Source: Comamonadaceae bacterium
GTDB taxonomy: Bacteria; Pseudomonadota; Gammaproteobacteria; Burkholderiales; Burkholderiaceae_C
Length of the DNA stretch: 64,000 bases
Assembly: GCA_027483665.1 (NCBI GenBank)
Contig: JAIXUC010000029.1
Location: forward strand, 16,672 to 80,671
Reading direction: 5' to 3'
Shown in pieces: positions 9,294 through 18,553 of the stretch. How positions within the stretch are numbered: the stretch's first letter is position 1; every line of letters begins with the position of its first letter. The notes under the pieces were generated by a model, which was given only the letters and a program-made list of their open reading frames with translations, did no database searches and had not been told where the DNA came from. The translations under genes and the position numbers were made by a program.

Positions 9294-11546
9294 TCAGCGT
9301 TGCGGTCGGCTGCGTTGAACGCGCAGCACCGAGGGCGTGCGCTTGAGCAGGCGCATGGCGGTGTCGAGATGGGCCAAGTCGCGCACCGCCACCAAAAAGC
9401 GCAGATCGGTGGCTTCCTGCGCGCTGTCTTGCCCCATGTCGATGTGCGCAATGTCGGCCTCGGCGTGTGCCAGTGCCGAGGCCACGCGTGCCAGCACGCC
9501 TTTGCCGTTGGTCACGGTCACGATCAGCCCGGTCTCAAAAGTGCGAACGGGCTCATCTGACCATTCCACGCCAATGAAGCGTTCGGCGTCTTTGTGTTGC
9601 AGGCGCTGCGCCACCACGCAGTCGTCGGCGTGTACCACCAGTCCTTCACCGCGCCCCAGATAGCCCACGATGGCGTCGCCCGGCACTGGCCTGCAGCAAT
9701 GCGCCAGACTGACGGAGGCACCTTCGCTGCCGTCGATGGTGACCACGCCCTGGCCTGTGGTGTCGTTGGACCCGGAAAACCGCTCGCGTGAAATCAGCAA
9801 GGCGTCTGGCCTCTGCCCCAGCTCTGCCACCAAGGCCACCAGGCGCTTGGCCACGATGCCCGCTATGCGCCGACCCATACCGATGTCGGTCAGCAGTTCC
9901 TCGCGGCTGCGGCTGCCGGTAAAGCGCAGCAACTTGTCCCAAACGGCGCCAGACTCCGCTTCTGCGGGCAGGTGGTCGATGCCCTCAGCGCGAAGCGCCT
10001 GCGCCAACAGCTTTTCGCCCAAAGCAGCCGATTCGGTTTGCGCCAGCGTCTTGATGTGGTGACGAATTTTCGAGCGTGCGCGCCCCGTGCGAACAAAACC
10101 CAGCCATGCCGGATTGGGCGTGGAGTCCGGCGCAGTGACCACCTGCACCACATCACCGTTGTGCAATTCGCTGCGCAGCGGCACTTGTTCGCCGTTGATG
10201 CGGGCGGCTACGGCGCGGTCGCCAATGTCGCTGTGGACCGCATAGGCAAAGTCCACCACCGTGGCACCGCGGGGCAGCGCCATGATCTGGCTTTTGGGTG
10301 TGAAAACGTAGACTGCATCGGGGAAGAGGTCGACCTTGACGTGGTCCCAAAACTCGGCGGCGTCGCGGGTTTCGTTTTGAATATCCAGCAGCGATTGCAG
10401 CCACTGCGTGCCCAACCGGTCTGGGCTGACCCCCTCTGGGGTGGCTGCCTTGTAGAGCCAGTGCGCCGCGACGCCAGACTCGGCCACCAAGTGCATGGAC
10501 TCGGTGCGCAGCTGAAACTCCACGCTCACCCCGGCAGGACCGATCAGTGTGGTGTGCAGCGACTGGTAGCCATTGACTTTGGGGATGGCGATGTAGTCTT
10601 TGAATTTGCCAGGCGATGGCTTGTAGAGCTGATGCAAAACACCCAAGGCGGTGTAGCAGTCGGCAACTTTGGGCACCACCACCCGAAAGCCGAACATGTC
10701 GGTTACCTGAGAAAAGCTCAGGTGCTTGTTTTGCATCTTGCGGTAGACGGAGAACAGCGTTTTTTCCCGCCCAGCGAGGCGAACGTCGAGGCCAGCTTGT
10801 GCAAAGGCCTGCTCCAGGTCGCGCTGCACGCGCTGAATAAGGTCCCGCCTGCGGTTTCGCGCCCGGCCCACCGCTCGGCTCAGCACAGCGTGCCGCCACG
10901 GCAGGAGGTGGGCAAACGACAAGTCCTGCAGCTCGCGGTAAGTCTGGTTCAGCCCCAGGCGGTGTGCGATGGGTGCGTAGATTTCCAAGGTTTCCGACGA
11001 GATGCGGGCCCACTTCTCGCGTGGCACATCCGAGAGTGTGCGCATGTTGTGGCAGCGGTCAGCCAGCTTGATGAGGATCACGCGCACGTCGCGCGCCATG
11101 GCCAGCAGCATCTTGCGGAAAGACTCGGCCTGGTTTTCCTCCCGCGTGTCGAACTGCAGGCGGTCCAGCTTGGTCAGCCCATCGACCAGCTCAGCGACCG
11201 GTGCGCCGAAGCGCTCAATCAATTCGTGTTTGGAGACACCGCAGTCTTCGATGGCGTCGTGCAGCAAGGCGGCCATCAGCGCCTGAGCATCGAGTTTCCA
11301 TTCGGCACATTGCGCAGCTACCGCAATCGGGTGGGTGATGTAGGGCTCGCCGCTGTTGCGCAGCTGGCCCAGGTGGGCCTCGTCCGCGAAACGGTAGGCT
11401 TGGCGCACCTGCTCCACCTCGGGGCTGGGCAGGTAGTCCAGCTTGGCGGTCAGCGCGGCAAAGCTGGCCGCCGCTGCGTTGGCGGCAGCCTGCTCCTGGG
11501 CCGTTGGATGGGCCGCAGCAGGGAGTGGAATGGCGACGCTACCCAT
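9294..11546 (-). CDS. spoT: Bifunctional (p)ppGpp synthetase/hydrolase SpoT (Rel)
   Basis: This enzyme makes and degrades the stringent-response alarmone (p)ppGpp. The 750-residue protein has all Rel/Spo domains: an HD hydrolase with intact catalytic HDAIED (His96, Asp97), the synthetase domain with GREKTLFSVYRKM and DMFGFRVVV, a TGS domain (VYVFTPKSQIMALP), a zinc-finger/helical region containing SLAHCCRPVPGD, and a C-terminal ACT domain (GLIVTVTNGKGVLARV). The intact HD residues argue for a hydrolase-competent SpoT and not RelA. It lies downstream of gmk and rpoZ, which also deal with guanine nucleotides and RNA polymerase, but a terminator separates it from rpoZ. Confidence 0.96.
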   Translation of the reverse strand: MGSVAIPLPAAAHPTAQEQAAANAAAASFAALTAKLDYLPSPEVEQVRQAYRFADEAHLGQLRNSGEPYITHPIAVAAQCAEWKLDAQALMAALLHDAIEDCGVSKHELIERFGAPVAELVDGLTKLDRLQFDTREENQAESFRKMLLAMARDVRVILIKLADRCHNMRTLSDVPREKWARISSETLEIYAPIAHRLGLNQTYRELQDLSFAHLLPWRHAVLSRAVGRARNRRRDLIQRVQRDLEQAFAQAGLDVRLAGREKTLFSVYRKMQNKHLSFSQVTDMFGFRVVVPKVADCYTALGVLHQLYKPSPGKFKDYIAIPKVNGYQSLHTTLIGPAGVSVEFQLRTESMHLVAESGVAAHWLYKAATPEGVSPDRLGTQWLQSLLDIQNETRDAAEFWDHVKVDLFPDAVYVFTPKSQIMALPRGATVVDFAYAVHSDIGDRAVAARINGEQVPLRSELHNGDVVQVVTAPDSTPNPAWLGFVRTGRARSKIRHHIKTLAQTESAALGEKLLAQALRAEGIDHLPAEAESGAVWDKLLRFTGSRSREELLTDIGMGRRIAGIVAKRLVALVAELGQRPDALLISRERFSGSNDTTGQGVVTIDGSEGASVSLAHCCRPVPGDAIVGYLGRGEGLVVHADDCVVAQRLQHKDAERFIGVEWSDEPVRTFETGLIVTVTNGKGVLARVASALAHAEADIAHIDMGQDSAQEATDLRFLVAVRDLAHLDTAMRLLKRTPSVLRVQRSRPQR

Positions 11547-11696
11547 GGCTCGAATGTAGCGCCTGCAAGCGGGGGCTCGCTAGCGCCCACTTTCATGGCC
11601 TTGATAGCCAATCTTGGACGTCCAAGCCGCGCCCGCACCGACCCTGGCCTGGGGCCAGCAACCTGGCATGACCCTCCAACGGGCTGGTTCGGGCAC

Positions 11697-11728
11697 AAAA
11701 AAAGCACCGCGAACGGTGCTTTTTTGTT
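11697..11728 (-). terminator. Rho-independent terminator after rpoZ
   Basis: AAAGCACCG and CGGTGCTTT flank a CGAA tetraloop, with A and T runs on both sides, so the element works in either direction. On the minus strand it follows rpoZ and precedes spoT by about 150 bp. The 150 bp between it and the spoT start (11547-11696) show no gene and should hold a spoT promoter. Confidence 0.88.
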
Positions 11729-11749
11729 GGGCGTGGAGCCTGTGCTGGC

Positions 11750-11953
11750 TCAGCCCGGAACCTTCTTGAGCATCTCGATGCCGATCTTGCCTTCGGCGAT
11801 TTCGCGCAGTGCGGTCACACCTGGCTTGTTCTTGCTCTCAATCTTCGGCGCATGGCCTTGGTTGAGCATGCGGGCGCGGTAGGTGGCGGCCAAAACAAGC
11901 TGGAAGCGGTTGGGGATTTTTTCCAGGCAGTCTTCAACGGTGATGCGGGCCAA
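11750..11953 (-). CDS. rpoZ: RNA polymerase omega subunit
   Basis: A 67-residue omega subunit beginning [19 protein letters not shown], with the conserved core [11 protein letters not shown] and the [16 protein letters not shown] region that packs on the beta-prime subunit and forms one ppGpp site. The length fits betaproteobacterial omega. It lies 17 bp after gmk on the same strand and is followed by a terminator, the classic gmk-rpoZ-spoT arrangement. Confidence 0.97.
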   Translation of the reverse strand: MARITVEDCLEKIPNRFQLVLAATYRARMLNQGHAPKIESKNKPGVTALREIAEGKIGIEMLKKVPG

Positions 11954-11970
11954 TTCGTTCTCCAGAAGTG

Positions 11971-12591
11971 TCAGGGGATGTTCAGGGCCTGGAAGGTTTC
12001 GGCCCTGCTGCGGCGCTGTGCCAAGAATTTCAGCCTTTGTGCGTGAACAATGGCTTTGAGGTCGAACAACGCGTTGTCAAATAACTCATTGATGATAACG
12101 AAGTCGAATTCTTGGGCCTGCCGCATCTCAAGGGCCGCGTTTCGCAGCCGTAATTCGATCACCTCGGCGCTGTCTTCGCCGCGCCGCTCCAGGCGTGCCC
12201 GCAGCTCTTCCCAACTGGGCGGCAAGATGAAGATCAGCACTGCATTGCTGAACACCCGTTTGATTTGCAGCGCGCCCTGGAAGTCAATCTCCAGCACCAC
12301 ATCACCGCCTTGCGCCATGCGCTCTTGGATGGCTTGGCGCGAGGTGCCGTAACGGCGACCGTGCACAGCCGCCCATTCCACAAAAGCGTCCTGGGCCACC
12401 ATGGCGTCAAAGGCCGTGTCTGACACGAAGTAGTACTCCCGGCCTTCTTTTTCTTGGCCGCGCGGCGCGCGCGTGGTGTGGGAGATGGACGGGCGAACTT
12501 GTGCGTCGAGCTGCATCAGCGCCTTCACAAGGCTCGATTTGCCGGCCCCGCTGGGCGCAGCTACGACGAATAAGTTGCCGGGGTAATCCAT
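11971..12591 (-). CDS. gmk: Guanylate kinase
   Basis: Gmk phosphorylates GMP to GDP. The 206-residue protein has the P-loop APSGAGKSS at residues 12-20, the GMP-binding residues of [19 protein letters not shown], and the lid with RLERRGED. I start at the ATG at 12591 ([10 protein letters not shown]); a TTG two codons earlier is also in frame. It is transcribed with rpoZ and lies 55 bp after yicC. Confidence 0.97.
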   Translation of the reverse strand: MDYPGNLFVVAAPSGAGKSSLVKALMQLDAQVRPSISHTTRAPRGQEKEGREYYFVSDTAFDAMVAQDAFVEWAAVHGRRYGTSRQAIQERMAQGGDVVLEIDFQGALQIKRVFSNAVLIFILPPSWEELRARLERRGEDSAEVIELRLRNAALEMRQAQEFDFVIINELFDNALFDLKAIVHAQRLKFLAQRRSRAETFQALNIP

Positions 12592-12646
12592 GGCCAAGGG
12601 TCTATAGCGAGGTCTTGCGCAGTGTAGCCATCGAGGCGCGCACGAC

Positions 12647-13576
12647 TCACTCGATGTTCTGCACCTGCTCGCGCATTTGCTCGATCAGCACTTTCATGTC
12701 CACGGCGATGCGCGTGAGCGACAGGGCGGCGGCTTTGGAGCCCAGGGTATTGGCCTCGCGGTGCAGTTCTTGAATGAGGAAATCCAGGCGTTTGCCGATC
12801 TCGCCACCGCGTTGGCACAGGCGCTCAATTTCTTCCAGGTGCGACTGCAGCCGTGTGAGCTCTTCGGCTACGTCGATACGGATGGCGAAAGCCGTGGCTT
12901 CAGTGAGTGCGCGCTCTTGTGCTGCTTCGGGCAAGGTGCTGCCCTCGGCCAGTGACAAGGCCTCGCGCCAGCGCTCCAAAAAGCGCTGCTTTTGCTGGGC
13001 CACCAGCTCGGGCACCAAGGGCAGGGCTTGCTTTGCCAAGGCCCGCAATTGGGAACATCGGTCCAGCAGCATGGCGGCCAAGCGCTCGCCCTCGCGGGCC
13101 CTTGCGCTGGCCAGTGCGGTGGCCGCCTCGGTCGTGCAGTCGAGCAGCGCTTGTGCCAGCGTGGGGGCGTCCGCTGTCGGTGCAGCGTCGCTGCCGCTCA
13201 GGCGCAGTACCTCGGCGATAGACAGGCCTGCGGCTTGCGGCAGGCTGCCCTGCACCATGCCTTGCAATTGGGCCAGCCTTGCCAACAGTGCGGGCGTGGG
13301 TGCCGCTGGCAGGGCAGGGCCGCGTCCGTCGAGGCTGAGTCGAAGCTCCACCTTGCCGCGCCGAATGCGTTGGGTCAATGCGTCGCGCAGCGTGCTTTCG
13401 TGTTGGCGCAGTTCATCGGGTAGTTTCAGGCTCAAGTCCAGAAACCGGCTGTTGACCGAGCGCAACTCGAGGGTGATTTGCAGGGGCGTAGAAGCCGTGC
13501 CATCGGGCGTTTCTGATGGGGCGCCGGAGAGCGGGCGCTGCACGCTCGCGTAACCGGTCATGCTGTAGACTGCCAT
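12647..13576 (-). CDS. yicC: YicC/YloC family endoribonuclease
   Basis: The N-terminal [13 protein letters not shown] and the C-terminal block with [18 protein letters not shown] and [11 protein letters not shown] are diagnostic of the YicC/YloC family, members of which degrade the sRNA RyhB in Escherichia coli and act as endoribonucleases. Length is 309 residues; the middle is somewhat longer than usual and Ala/Leu rich. It is divergent from the Ser/Thr kinase gene (111-bp gap) and is followed by gmk, a frequent pairing in proteobacteria. Confidence 0.94.
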   Translation of the reverse strand: MAVYSMTGYASVQRPLSGAPSETPDGTASTPLQITLELRSVNSRFLDLSLKLPDELRQHESTLRDALTQRIRRGKVELRLSLDGRGPALPAAPTPALLARLAQLQGMVQGSLPQAAGLSIAEVLRLSGSDAAPTADAPTLAQALLDCTTEAATALASARAREGERLAAMLLDRCSQLRALAKQALPLVPELVAQQKQRFLERWREALSLAEGSTLPEAAQERALTEATAFAIRIDVAEELTRLQSHLEEIERLCQRGGEIGKRLDFLIQELHREANTLGSKAAALSLTRIAVDMKVLIEQMREQVQNIE

Positions 13577-13687
13577 TCAGACTTTCGTGGGGTGGACAAA
13601 GCAAGCGGCGCCGCTTGTTACCCTTGAGAATAGCGGGTCTACAACCCCTTCCCCAGCTCCTCTGGCCAGCCCGTTTCACCCGCCCAC

Positions 13688-14701
13688 ATGACGACGCAGA
13701 AGGCCAAACCCGCACCCCTCCCCCCAGACACCGTGATCGGCGACTACCGCGTGGTTCGCAAGGTGTCTGCCGGGGGATTCGGCGTGGTCTATCTGGCCAC
13801 CGACAAAGAGGGCCAGCAGGTGGCGGTGAAGGAGTACTTGCCTTCCTCTCTGGCCACGCGCAACCCCGGCGAGCTCAACCCGCAGGTTCCGCCAGAAAAA
13901 CTCTCGCTCTACCGCTTGGGCCTGAAGAGCTTTTTTGAAGAAGGCCGGGCGCTGGCGCAAATCTCCCACCCTTCGGTGGTGAGCGTGATGAACTTCTTTC
14001 GCGAGAACGAAACCGTCTACATGGTGATGAACTACCTGGAGGGCGGCACCCTGCAAGACTTCATCATCACGGCCCGCGACCTCAAGCGCCAAAAGGTGTT
14101 TCGCGAGTCGACCATCCGCTCGCTGTTCGACGAAATATTGCGCGGCTTGCGCATCGTTCACCAGCACAAGATGCTGCACTTGGACATCAAGCCAGCCAAC
14201 ATCTTCATTACCGACGACAACAAGGCCGTGATGATCGACTTTGGCGCAGCGCGCGAGGTGCTGAGCAAAGAAGGCAACTTCATCCGGCCCATGTACACCC
14301 CCGGTTTTGCAGCGCCCGAAATGTACCGCCGCGATGCCGCCATGGGCCCGTGGACCGACATCTACGCTATGGGGGCCTGCATCTATGCCTCCATGCAGGG
14401 CTACCCACCCAACGACGCGCCGCAGCGCCTGGAAAAAGACCGCCTGTCGCTGGCGCTTTCCCGCTTGCGCGGCGTGTACTCCGACAACCTCATCGAGGTG
14501 GTGGAGTGGTGTATGTCGCTGGACGCCTTGTCGCGCCCGCAGTCGGTGTTTGCCTTGCAAAAGGAACTCAGCCGCGAGAGCGAGCGCCGCTACACCAAGT
14601 TGTCGGTGGGCGAGAAAGTGCGCATGCAGTTCGACAACATCGTGGGCGACAAGAAAGAGCGCAACACCAACATCGGTGGTGCTGAGGTCAAGCCCAAATG
14701 A
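13688..14701 (+). CDS. Soluble Hanks-type Ser/Thr protein kinase
   Basis: A 337-residue protein kinase with a glycine-rich loop SAGGFGVVY (residues 27-35), catalytic Lys48 in VAVKEY, the catalytic loop HLDIKPANIF with Asp166 (HLD in place of the usual HRD), DFG at 184-186 and the activation-segment APE near 209. There is no transmembrane helix, PASTA or other sensor domain, so it should be cytosolic with an unknown signal. It overlaps the PP2C phosphatase gene by 4 bp (ATGA), which gives a matched kinase/phosphatase pair. The pair is followed by rph, rdgB and hemW; its substrates cannot be told from sequence. Confidence 0.92.
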   Translation: MTTQKAKPAPLPPDTVIGDYRVVRKVSAGGFGVVYLATDKEGQQVAVKEYLPSSLATRNPGELNPQVPPEKLSLYRLGLKSFFEEGRALAQISHPSVVSVMNFFRENETVYMVMNYLEGGTLQDFIITARDLKRQKVFRESTIRSLFDEILRGLRIVHQHKMLHLDIKPANIFITDDNKAVMIDFGAAREVLSKEGNFIRPMYTPGFAAPEMYRRDAAMGPWTDIYAMGACIYASMQGYPPNDAPQRLEKDRLSLALSRLRGVYSDNLIEVVEWCMSLDALSRPQSVFALQKELSRESERRYTKLSVGEKVRMQFDNIVGDKKERNTNIGGAEVKPK

Positions 14702-15600
14702 AGTTCTCGGTCTTTCAGGTCAGCCGACGCGGCGGCCGCGAAAAGAACGAAGACCGCATGGGCTACAGCTACACCCGAGAGTCCGGTCTGTTCGTGCTGG
14801 CCGACGGTATGGGCGGACACCCCGAGGGTGAGGTGGCCTCGCAACTGGCGCTGCAAACCTTGTCGGCCCAGTTCCAGAAAGCCGCAGCCCCCACGGTGAA
14901 AGACGTGAACGCTTTCCTCACCAGCGTGTTGCTGGCGGCGCACCACCGCATCATTCGCTACGCTGGTGAAAAAGGCATGCTCGACACGCCCCGCACCACG
15001 CTCGTGGCGGTGTTGCTCCAAGACGGCACCGCCAGCTGGATCCACTGCGGTGATTCACGGCTGTACCTGGTGCGCGATGGCGAGTTGCTGACCCGCACGC
15101 GCGATCACTCCTACATGGAGCAACATGCATCGGGCGGACTTCGCACGGAGAACATCAACCGCAACGTGCTGTTCACCTGCCTGGGCTCGCCCACCAAACC
15201 GGTGTTCGACGTGGTCGGCCCGGTCATGCTGCAGCAGGGCGACAAAGTTTTGTTGTGCTCCGATGGTCTGTGGGGCAGCGTGAGCGACGGCGACATCGTG
15301 CGTGAACTCAGCCGCCAGCCCGTGGGCGCTGCTGTGCCCGAACTGGCCGAGATGGCCCTGAAAAAAGCGGGCTCCAAAAGCGACAACGTCACCGTCATTG
15401 CGTTGGAGTGGGAAACGCCAGACGCACAAGAAAGCACGCGCGGCATCTCCACCGACAGCATCAGCGACGGCGTGTTTGCTTCCACCATTCAGGCCAGTGC
15501 GCTCGACGCCATGATGGAAGACCTGGACGACGCCGCCATCGAGCGCTCGATCGCTGAGATCAACGAAGCGATTCGGCGCTCTGCCGCCAGAAAGCTCTAG
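14698..15600 (+). CDS. PP2C-family Ser/Thr protein phosphatase
   Basis: A 300-residue PPM phosphatase expected to reverse the action of the adjacent kinase. Metal-binding motifs are visible: EDR near residues 18-20, ADGMGGH at 35-41, the CGDSRLY block, [12 protein letters not shown], and [11 protein letters not shown] at the end of the catalytic core (about residue 238). A 60-residue acidic tail follows, with a helical [15 protein letters not shown] stretch. Translation is coupled to the kinase by the ATGA overlap. No membrane segment is present. Confidence 0.94.
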   Translation: MKFSVFQVSRRGGREKNEDRMGYSYTRESGLFVLADGMGGHPEGEVASQLALQTLSAQFQKAAAPTVKDVNAFLTSVLLAAHHRIIRYAGEKGMLDTPRTTLVAVLLQDGTASWIHCGDSRLYLVRDGELLTRTRDHSYMEQHASGGLRTENINRNVLFTCLGSPTKPVFDVVGPVMLQQGDKVLLCSDGLWGSVSDGDIVRELSRQPVGAAVPELAEMALKKAGSKSDNVTVIALEWETPDAQESTRGISTDSISDGVFASTIQASALDAMMEDLDDAAIERSIAEINEAIRRSAARKL

Positions 15601-15641
15601 AGCCTGTATCTGCAGGTTTTTGTCATCAGTCCCCATCAACC

Positions 15642-16406
15642 ATGACCTCTTACGTTCGCAGCGGCCAACGTGCCGCTAACCAACTGCGCCCGGTGGCGTT
15701 GACGCGCCGCTTCACCATGCACGCCGAAGGCTCGGTGCTGGTGGCCTTTGGCAACACGCAAGTGCTGTGCACGGCTTCAGTGGAAGAGCGCGTGCCCGGC
15801 CACAAAAAGGGCAGCGGTGAAGGCTGGGTGACAGCGGAGTACGGCATGCTGCCGCGCAGTACGCACACCCGCAGCGACCGCGAAGCCGCGCGTGGCAAGC
15901 AAAGCGGGCGCACCCAAGAAATTCAGCGGCTCATCGGGCGCAGCTTGCGCAGCATCGTCGACCTGAATGCCCTGGGCGAGCGCACCATTCAGATCGACTG
16001 CGACGTGCTGCAAGCCGATGGCGGCACGCGCACCGCGAGCATCACGGGCGCCTACGTGGCCCTGCAAGACGCGGTGAGCGGCCTGATGGAGCGTGGCCTG
16101 CTGCAAGCTTCACCGCTGCGCGATGCGCTGGCGGCCGTGTCCGTGGGCATCGTGCAAGGCGTGCCTTTGCTCGACCTGGAATACACCGAAGACTCGGCAT
16201 GCGACACCGACATGAACGTGGTCATGACCGGCTCTGGCCACTTTGTCGAAGTGCAGGGCACGGCAGAAGGTGCTGCCTTCTCACGTGCTGAGATGGACGC
16301 GCTGCTGGCCTTGGCAGAACGCGGCATCGCTGAGCTGGTGGCCTTGCAACGCGCGGTGCTGGCCCAGCCACTGCCAGCGGCTGCGCTGGCCACGCCTGCC
16401 GCCTGA
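15642..16406 (+). CDS. rph: Ribonuclease PH
   Basis: RNase PH is a phosphorolytic 3'-5' exoribonuclease that trims tRNA 3' ends. The 254-residue protein carries the family blocks [59 protein letters not shown] and [19 protein letters not shown]. The ATG at 15642 lies 41 bp after the phosphatase gene. The rph-rdgB pairing (12-bp gap to the rdgB ATG) is widespread. Confidence 0.97.
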   Translation: MTSYVRSGQRAANQLRPVALTRRFTMHAEGSVLVAFGNTQVLCTASVEERVPGHKKGSGEGWVTAEYGMLPRSTHTRSDREAARGKQSGRTQEIQRLIGRSLRSIVDLNALGERTIQIDCDVLQADGGTRTASITGAYVALQDAVSGLMERGLLQASPLRDALAAVSVGIVQGVPLLDLEYTEDSACDTDMNVVMTGSGHFVEVQGTAEGAAFSRAEMDALLALAERGIAELVALQRAVLAQPLPAAALATPAA

Positions 16407-16418
16407 ACCTTGAGCATC

Positions 16419-17030
16419 ATGAAACTGGTGCTGGCCTCCAACAACACCGGCAAGCTCGCCGAGTTGCAGCAGCTCTTGGCCCCGCTGGGCCTAGTGCTGG
16501 TGCGCCAAGGCGACCTGTCCATCGCCGAGGCCGACGAGCCCTTCTTCACCTTCTTGGAAAACGCGCTGGCCAAAGCCCGCCACGCAGCACAACACAGCGG
16601 CCTGCCCGCGCTGGCAGACGACGCCGGCCTGTGCGTGGACGCCTTTGAAGGCCAGCCGGGCGTGGACACCGCCTACTACGGCACCCGCTTTGGCTACCCC
16701 AAGGGAGACGCTGGCAACGTGCGTGCCTTGCTGGAACAAATGCAAAGCGTGCAGGCGCGTGGTGCCACGCTGGTGAGCACGCTGGTGGCCGTGCGCCACG
16801 CGCGCGACCCGCAGCCGCTGGTCGCCGTGGGCCGCGCGCGTGGGCTCATCACTGCCGAGCCGCGCGGCAGCCATGGCTTTGGCTTCGACCCGGTCATGTT
16901 CATTCCAGCGCTGGGCTGCACCTTCGCCGAGCTGAGCGACGAGGTGAAGAACATGCACAGCCACCGGGGCCAGGCGGCGCGGCAGATGGTGGAGCTGATG
17001 CGCGAACACTGGTTGACCGCTGCCACGTGA
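16419..17030 (+). CDS. rdgB: XTP/dITP diphosphatase RdgB (Ham1 family)
   Basis: It hydrolyses non-canonical purine NTPs such as ITP and XTP to keep them out of DNA and RNA. The 203-residue protein has the N-terminal VLASNNTGKLAELQ, the central ENALAKARHAA and LADDAGLCVDAF motifs, and the C-terminal GSHGFGFDPVMF and SHRGQA blocks. I use the ATG at 16419; a TTG three codons upstream is in frame. The stop overlaps the hemW GTG start. Confidence 0.96.
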   Translation: MKLVLASNNTGKLAELQQLLAPLGLVLVRQGDLSIAEADEPFFTFLENALAKARHAAQHSGLPALADDAGLCVDAFEGQPGVDTAYYGTRFGYPKGDAGNVRALLEQMQSVQARGATLVSTLVAVRHARDPQPLVAVGRARGLITAEPRGSHGFGFDPVMFIPALGCTFAELSDEVKNMHSHRGQAARQMVELMREHWLTAAT

Positions 17031-18424
17031 CCGAGCCCCAAGCACCCCCGCGCGCCATAGCAGCAGGCAGCACAGCTGTCGGGGCTGCGACTGCTGCAAC
17101 TGTTGCAACTGCTGCAACCGCTGCAACCGCTGCAACCGCTGCAACCGCTGCAACCGCTGCGGCCCAGAGCCCGCTGGACGTGGCCCAGCGCCACTTGCGC
17201 CCCGGCACGCTGACCCTCACCGAGTTGCCGCCGCTGGCGCTCTACATCCACCTGCCCTGGTGCATCCGCAAGTGCCCGTACTGCGACTTCAATTCGCACG
17301 AATGGCGCGGGGATGGCCAGCTGCCGACTTCGCTGCCCGGCAAGCCCGTGGTTCCGGTCGTGCCCGTGACATCCCAGCCGCCAGAGCAGGCTTATCTGCA
17401 AGCCCTGTTGGCCGACCTGGACGCAGCCCTGCCCCTGGTCTGGGGCCGCCCGGTGGTGAGCGTGTTCATCGGCGGCGGCACGCCCAGCTTGTTCGCACCG
17501 CAGACCATCGACGCCTTGCTGGCTGGCGTGCGCGCCCGCTTGAAGCTGCTGCCCGGCGCAGAAGTGACGCTGGAGGCCAACCCCGGCACCTTCGAGCGCG
17601 AGCGCTTTGCGGCCTTTCGCAGCGCTGGCGTCACGCGCTTGTCCGTGGGCGTGCAAAGCTTTTCTGATGCCCACCTGCAAGCCCTGGGCCGCGTGCACCA
17701 AGCCGACCAAGCCAAAGCCGCTGTCGAAGAAGCGGCGCGCGCCTTCGACACCTTCAACATCGACCTGATGTACGCGCTGCCCGGCCAAAGCTTGGAGCAA
17801 TTGCACGCAGACCTCGACACCGCACTGGCGCTGAACCCGCCGCACCTCTCGGTCTACCACCTCACCATCGAGCCCAACACCTTCTTCGCCAAGCACCCGC
17901 CTGCTTTGCCCGACGATGACACGGCCTACGCCATGCTGGACGCCATCACCGAGCGCACCGCAGCGCGCGGTCTGCAGCGCTACGAGGTGTCGGCCTATGC
18001 CAAGATGGGCCACGCCTGCCAGCACAACCAGAACTACTGGCAGTTCGGCGATTACCTGGGCATTGGCGCTGGCGCCCACAGCAAGCTCAGCTTTGCGCAC
18101 CGCGTGGTGCGCCAAGTGCGCGTGCGCGACCCCCGCGCCTACATGGCCCGCGCGCACCAACCCGAAGGCGTGGTGGTGCAAGACGAAGAAGTGGCCCGCG
18201 CCGACCTGCCCTTTGAATACATGCTGAACGCCCTGCGCCTGCGCGAAGGTTTTGCCTTGGCCGATTTCAGCGCCCGCACCGGCCTGCCGCCCTCGGCCAT
18301 CGAAGCGGGCTTGTCACGCGCTGAAAGCCAAGGCCTCATCACGCGAGACCTGCACCGCGTGCAGCCGACCGAGCGTGGTTTTGATTTTTTGAGCGACCTG
18401 CAGGGGATGTTTTTGCCAGGCTAG
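17027..18424 (+). CDS. hemW: HemW-like radical SAM protein (heme chaperone family)
   Basis: The radical SAM motif C-x3-C-x2-C is at Cys79, Cys83 and Cys86 (CIRKCPYC), followed by FIGGGTPSLF and the GVQSFSD and ALPGQS blocks typical of HemW/HemN-like enzymes. HemW binds heme and is thought to hand it to apoproteins; older annotation as coproporphyrinogen oxidase is doubtful for this subfamily. Length is 465 residues because an extra N-terminus of about 65 residues precedes the core, containing an Ala-Ala-Thr repeat. The GTG start overlaps the rdgB stop (GTGA). A shorter start just before the core cannot be excluded. Confidence 0.93.
   Translation: MTEPQAPPRAIAAGSTAVGAATAATVATAATAATAATAATAATAAAQSPLDVAQRHLRPGTLTLTELPPLALYIHLPWCIRKCPYCDFNSHEWRGDGQLPTSLPGKPVVPVVPVTSQPPEQAYLQALLADLDAALPLVWGRPVVSVFIGGGTPSLFAPQTIDALLAGVRARLKLLPGAEVTLEANPGTFERERFAAFRSAGVTRLSVGVQSFSDAHLQALGRVHQADQAKAAVEEAARAFDTFNIDLMYALPGQSLEQLHADLDTALALNPPHLSVYHLTIEPNTFFAKHPPALPDDDTAYAMLDAITERTAARGLQRYEVSAYAKMGHACQHNQNYWQFGDYLGIGAGAHSKLSFAHRVVRQVRVRDPRAYMARAHQPEGVVVQDEEVARADLPFEYMLNALRLREGFALADFSARTGLPPSAIEAGLSRAESQGLITRDLHRVQPTERGFDFLSDLQGMFLPG
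17084..17164 (+). repeat. 9-bp tandem repeat inside hemW
   Basis: Nine consecutive 9-bp units based on GCTGCAACC; the five at 17111-17155 are identical and the flanking units differ by one to three bases. In frame it encodes Ala-Ala-Thr repeats (one unit is Val-Ala-Thr). Copy-number changes keep the reading frame, so only the length of the N-terminal extension would vary. Confidence 0.95.
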
Positions 18425-18500
18425 GGTTGCCGGGCCACAGGTCAGCGGCGCACGCACACCGACATTGACAGCGTCGACTACTGAGCAACCCGGCTCACCC

Positions 18501-18533
18501 AAAAGCCCTGTTCTCAACGGCAGGGCTTTTTTA
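18501..18533. terminator. Bidirectional terminator between hemW and the serine hydrolase gene
   Basis: AAAAGCCCTG and CAGGGCTTTTTT form a 10-bp perfect stem around a TTCTCAACGG loop. It lies 76 bp after the hemW stop and 20 bp from the stop of the convergent serine hydrolase gene, so it probably serves both strands. Confidence 0.88.
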
Positions 18534-18553
18534 TGCGTGGCGTGGGCAGCCCA

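Noticed and set aside
9972..11882. 636-codon plus-strand frame opposite spoT
   Set aside because: Antisense to intact SpoT domains; it also runs through the rpoZ terminator.
16694..18181. Long minus-strand frame opposite hemW and rdgB, with repeated Cys-Ser-Gly units
   Set aside because: The repeats are just the complement of the 9-bp tandem repeat; rdgB and hemW are complete on the plus strand.
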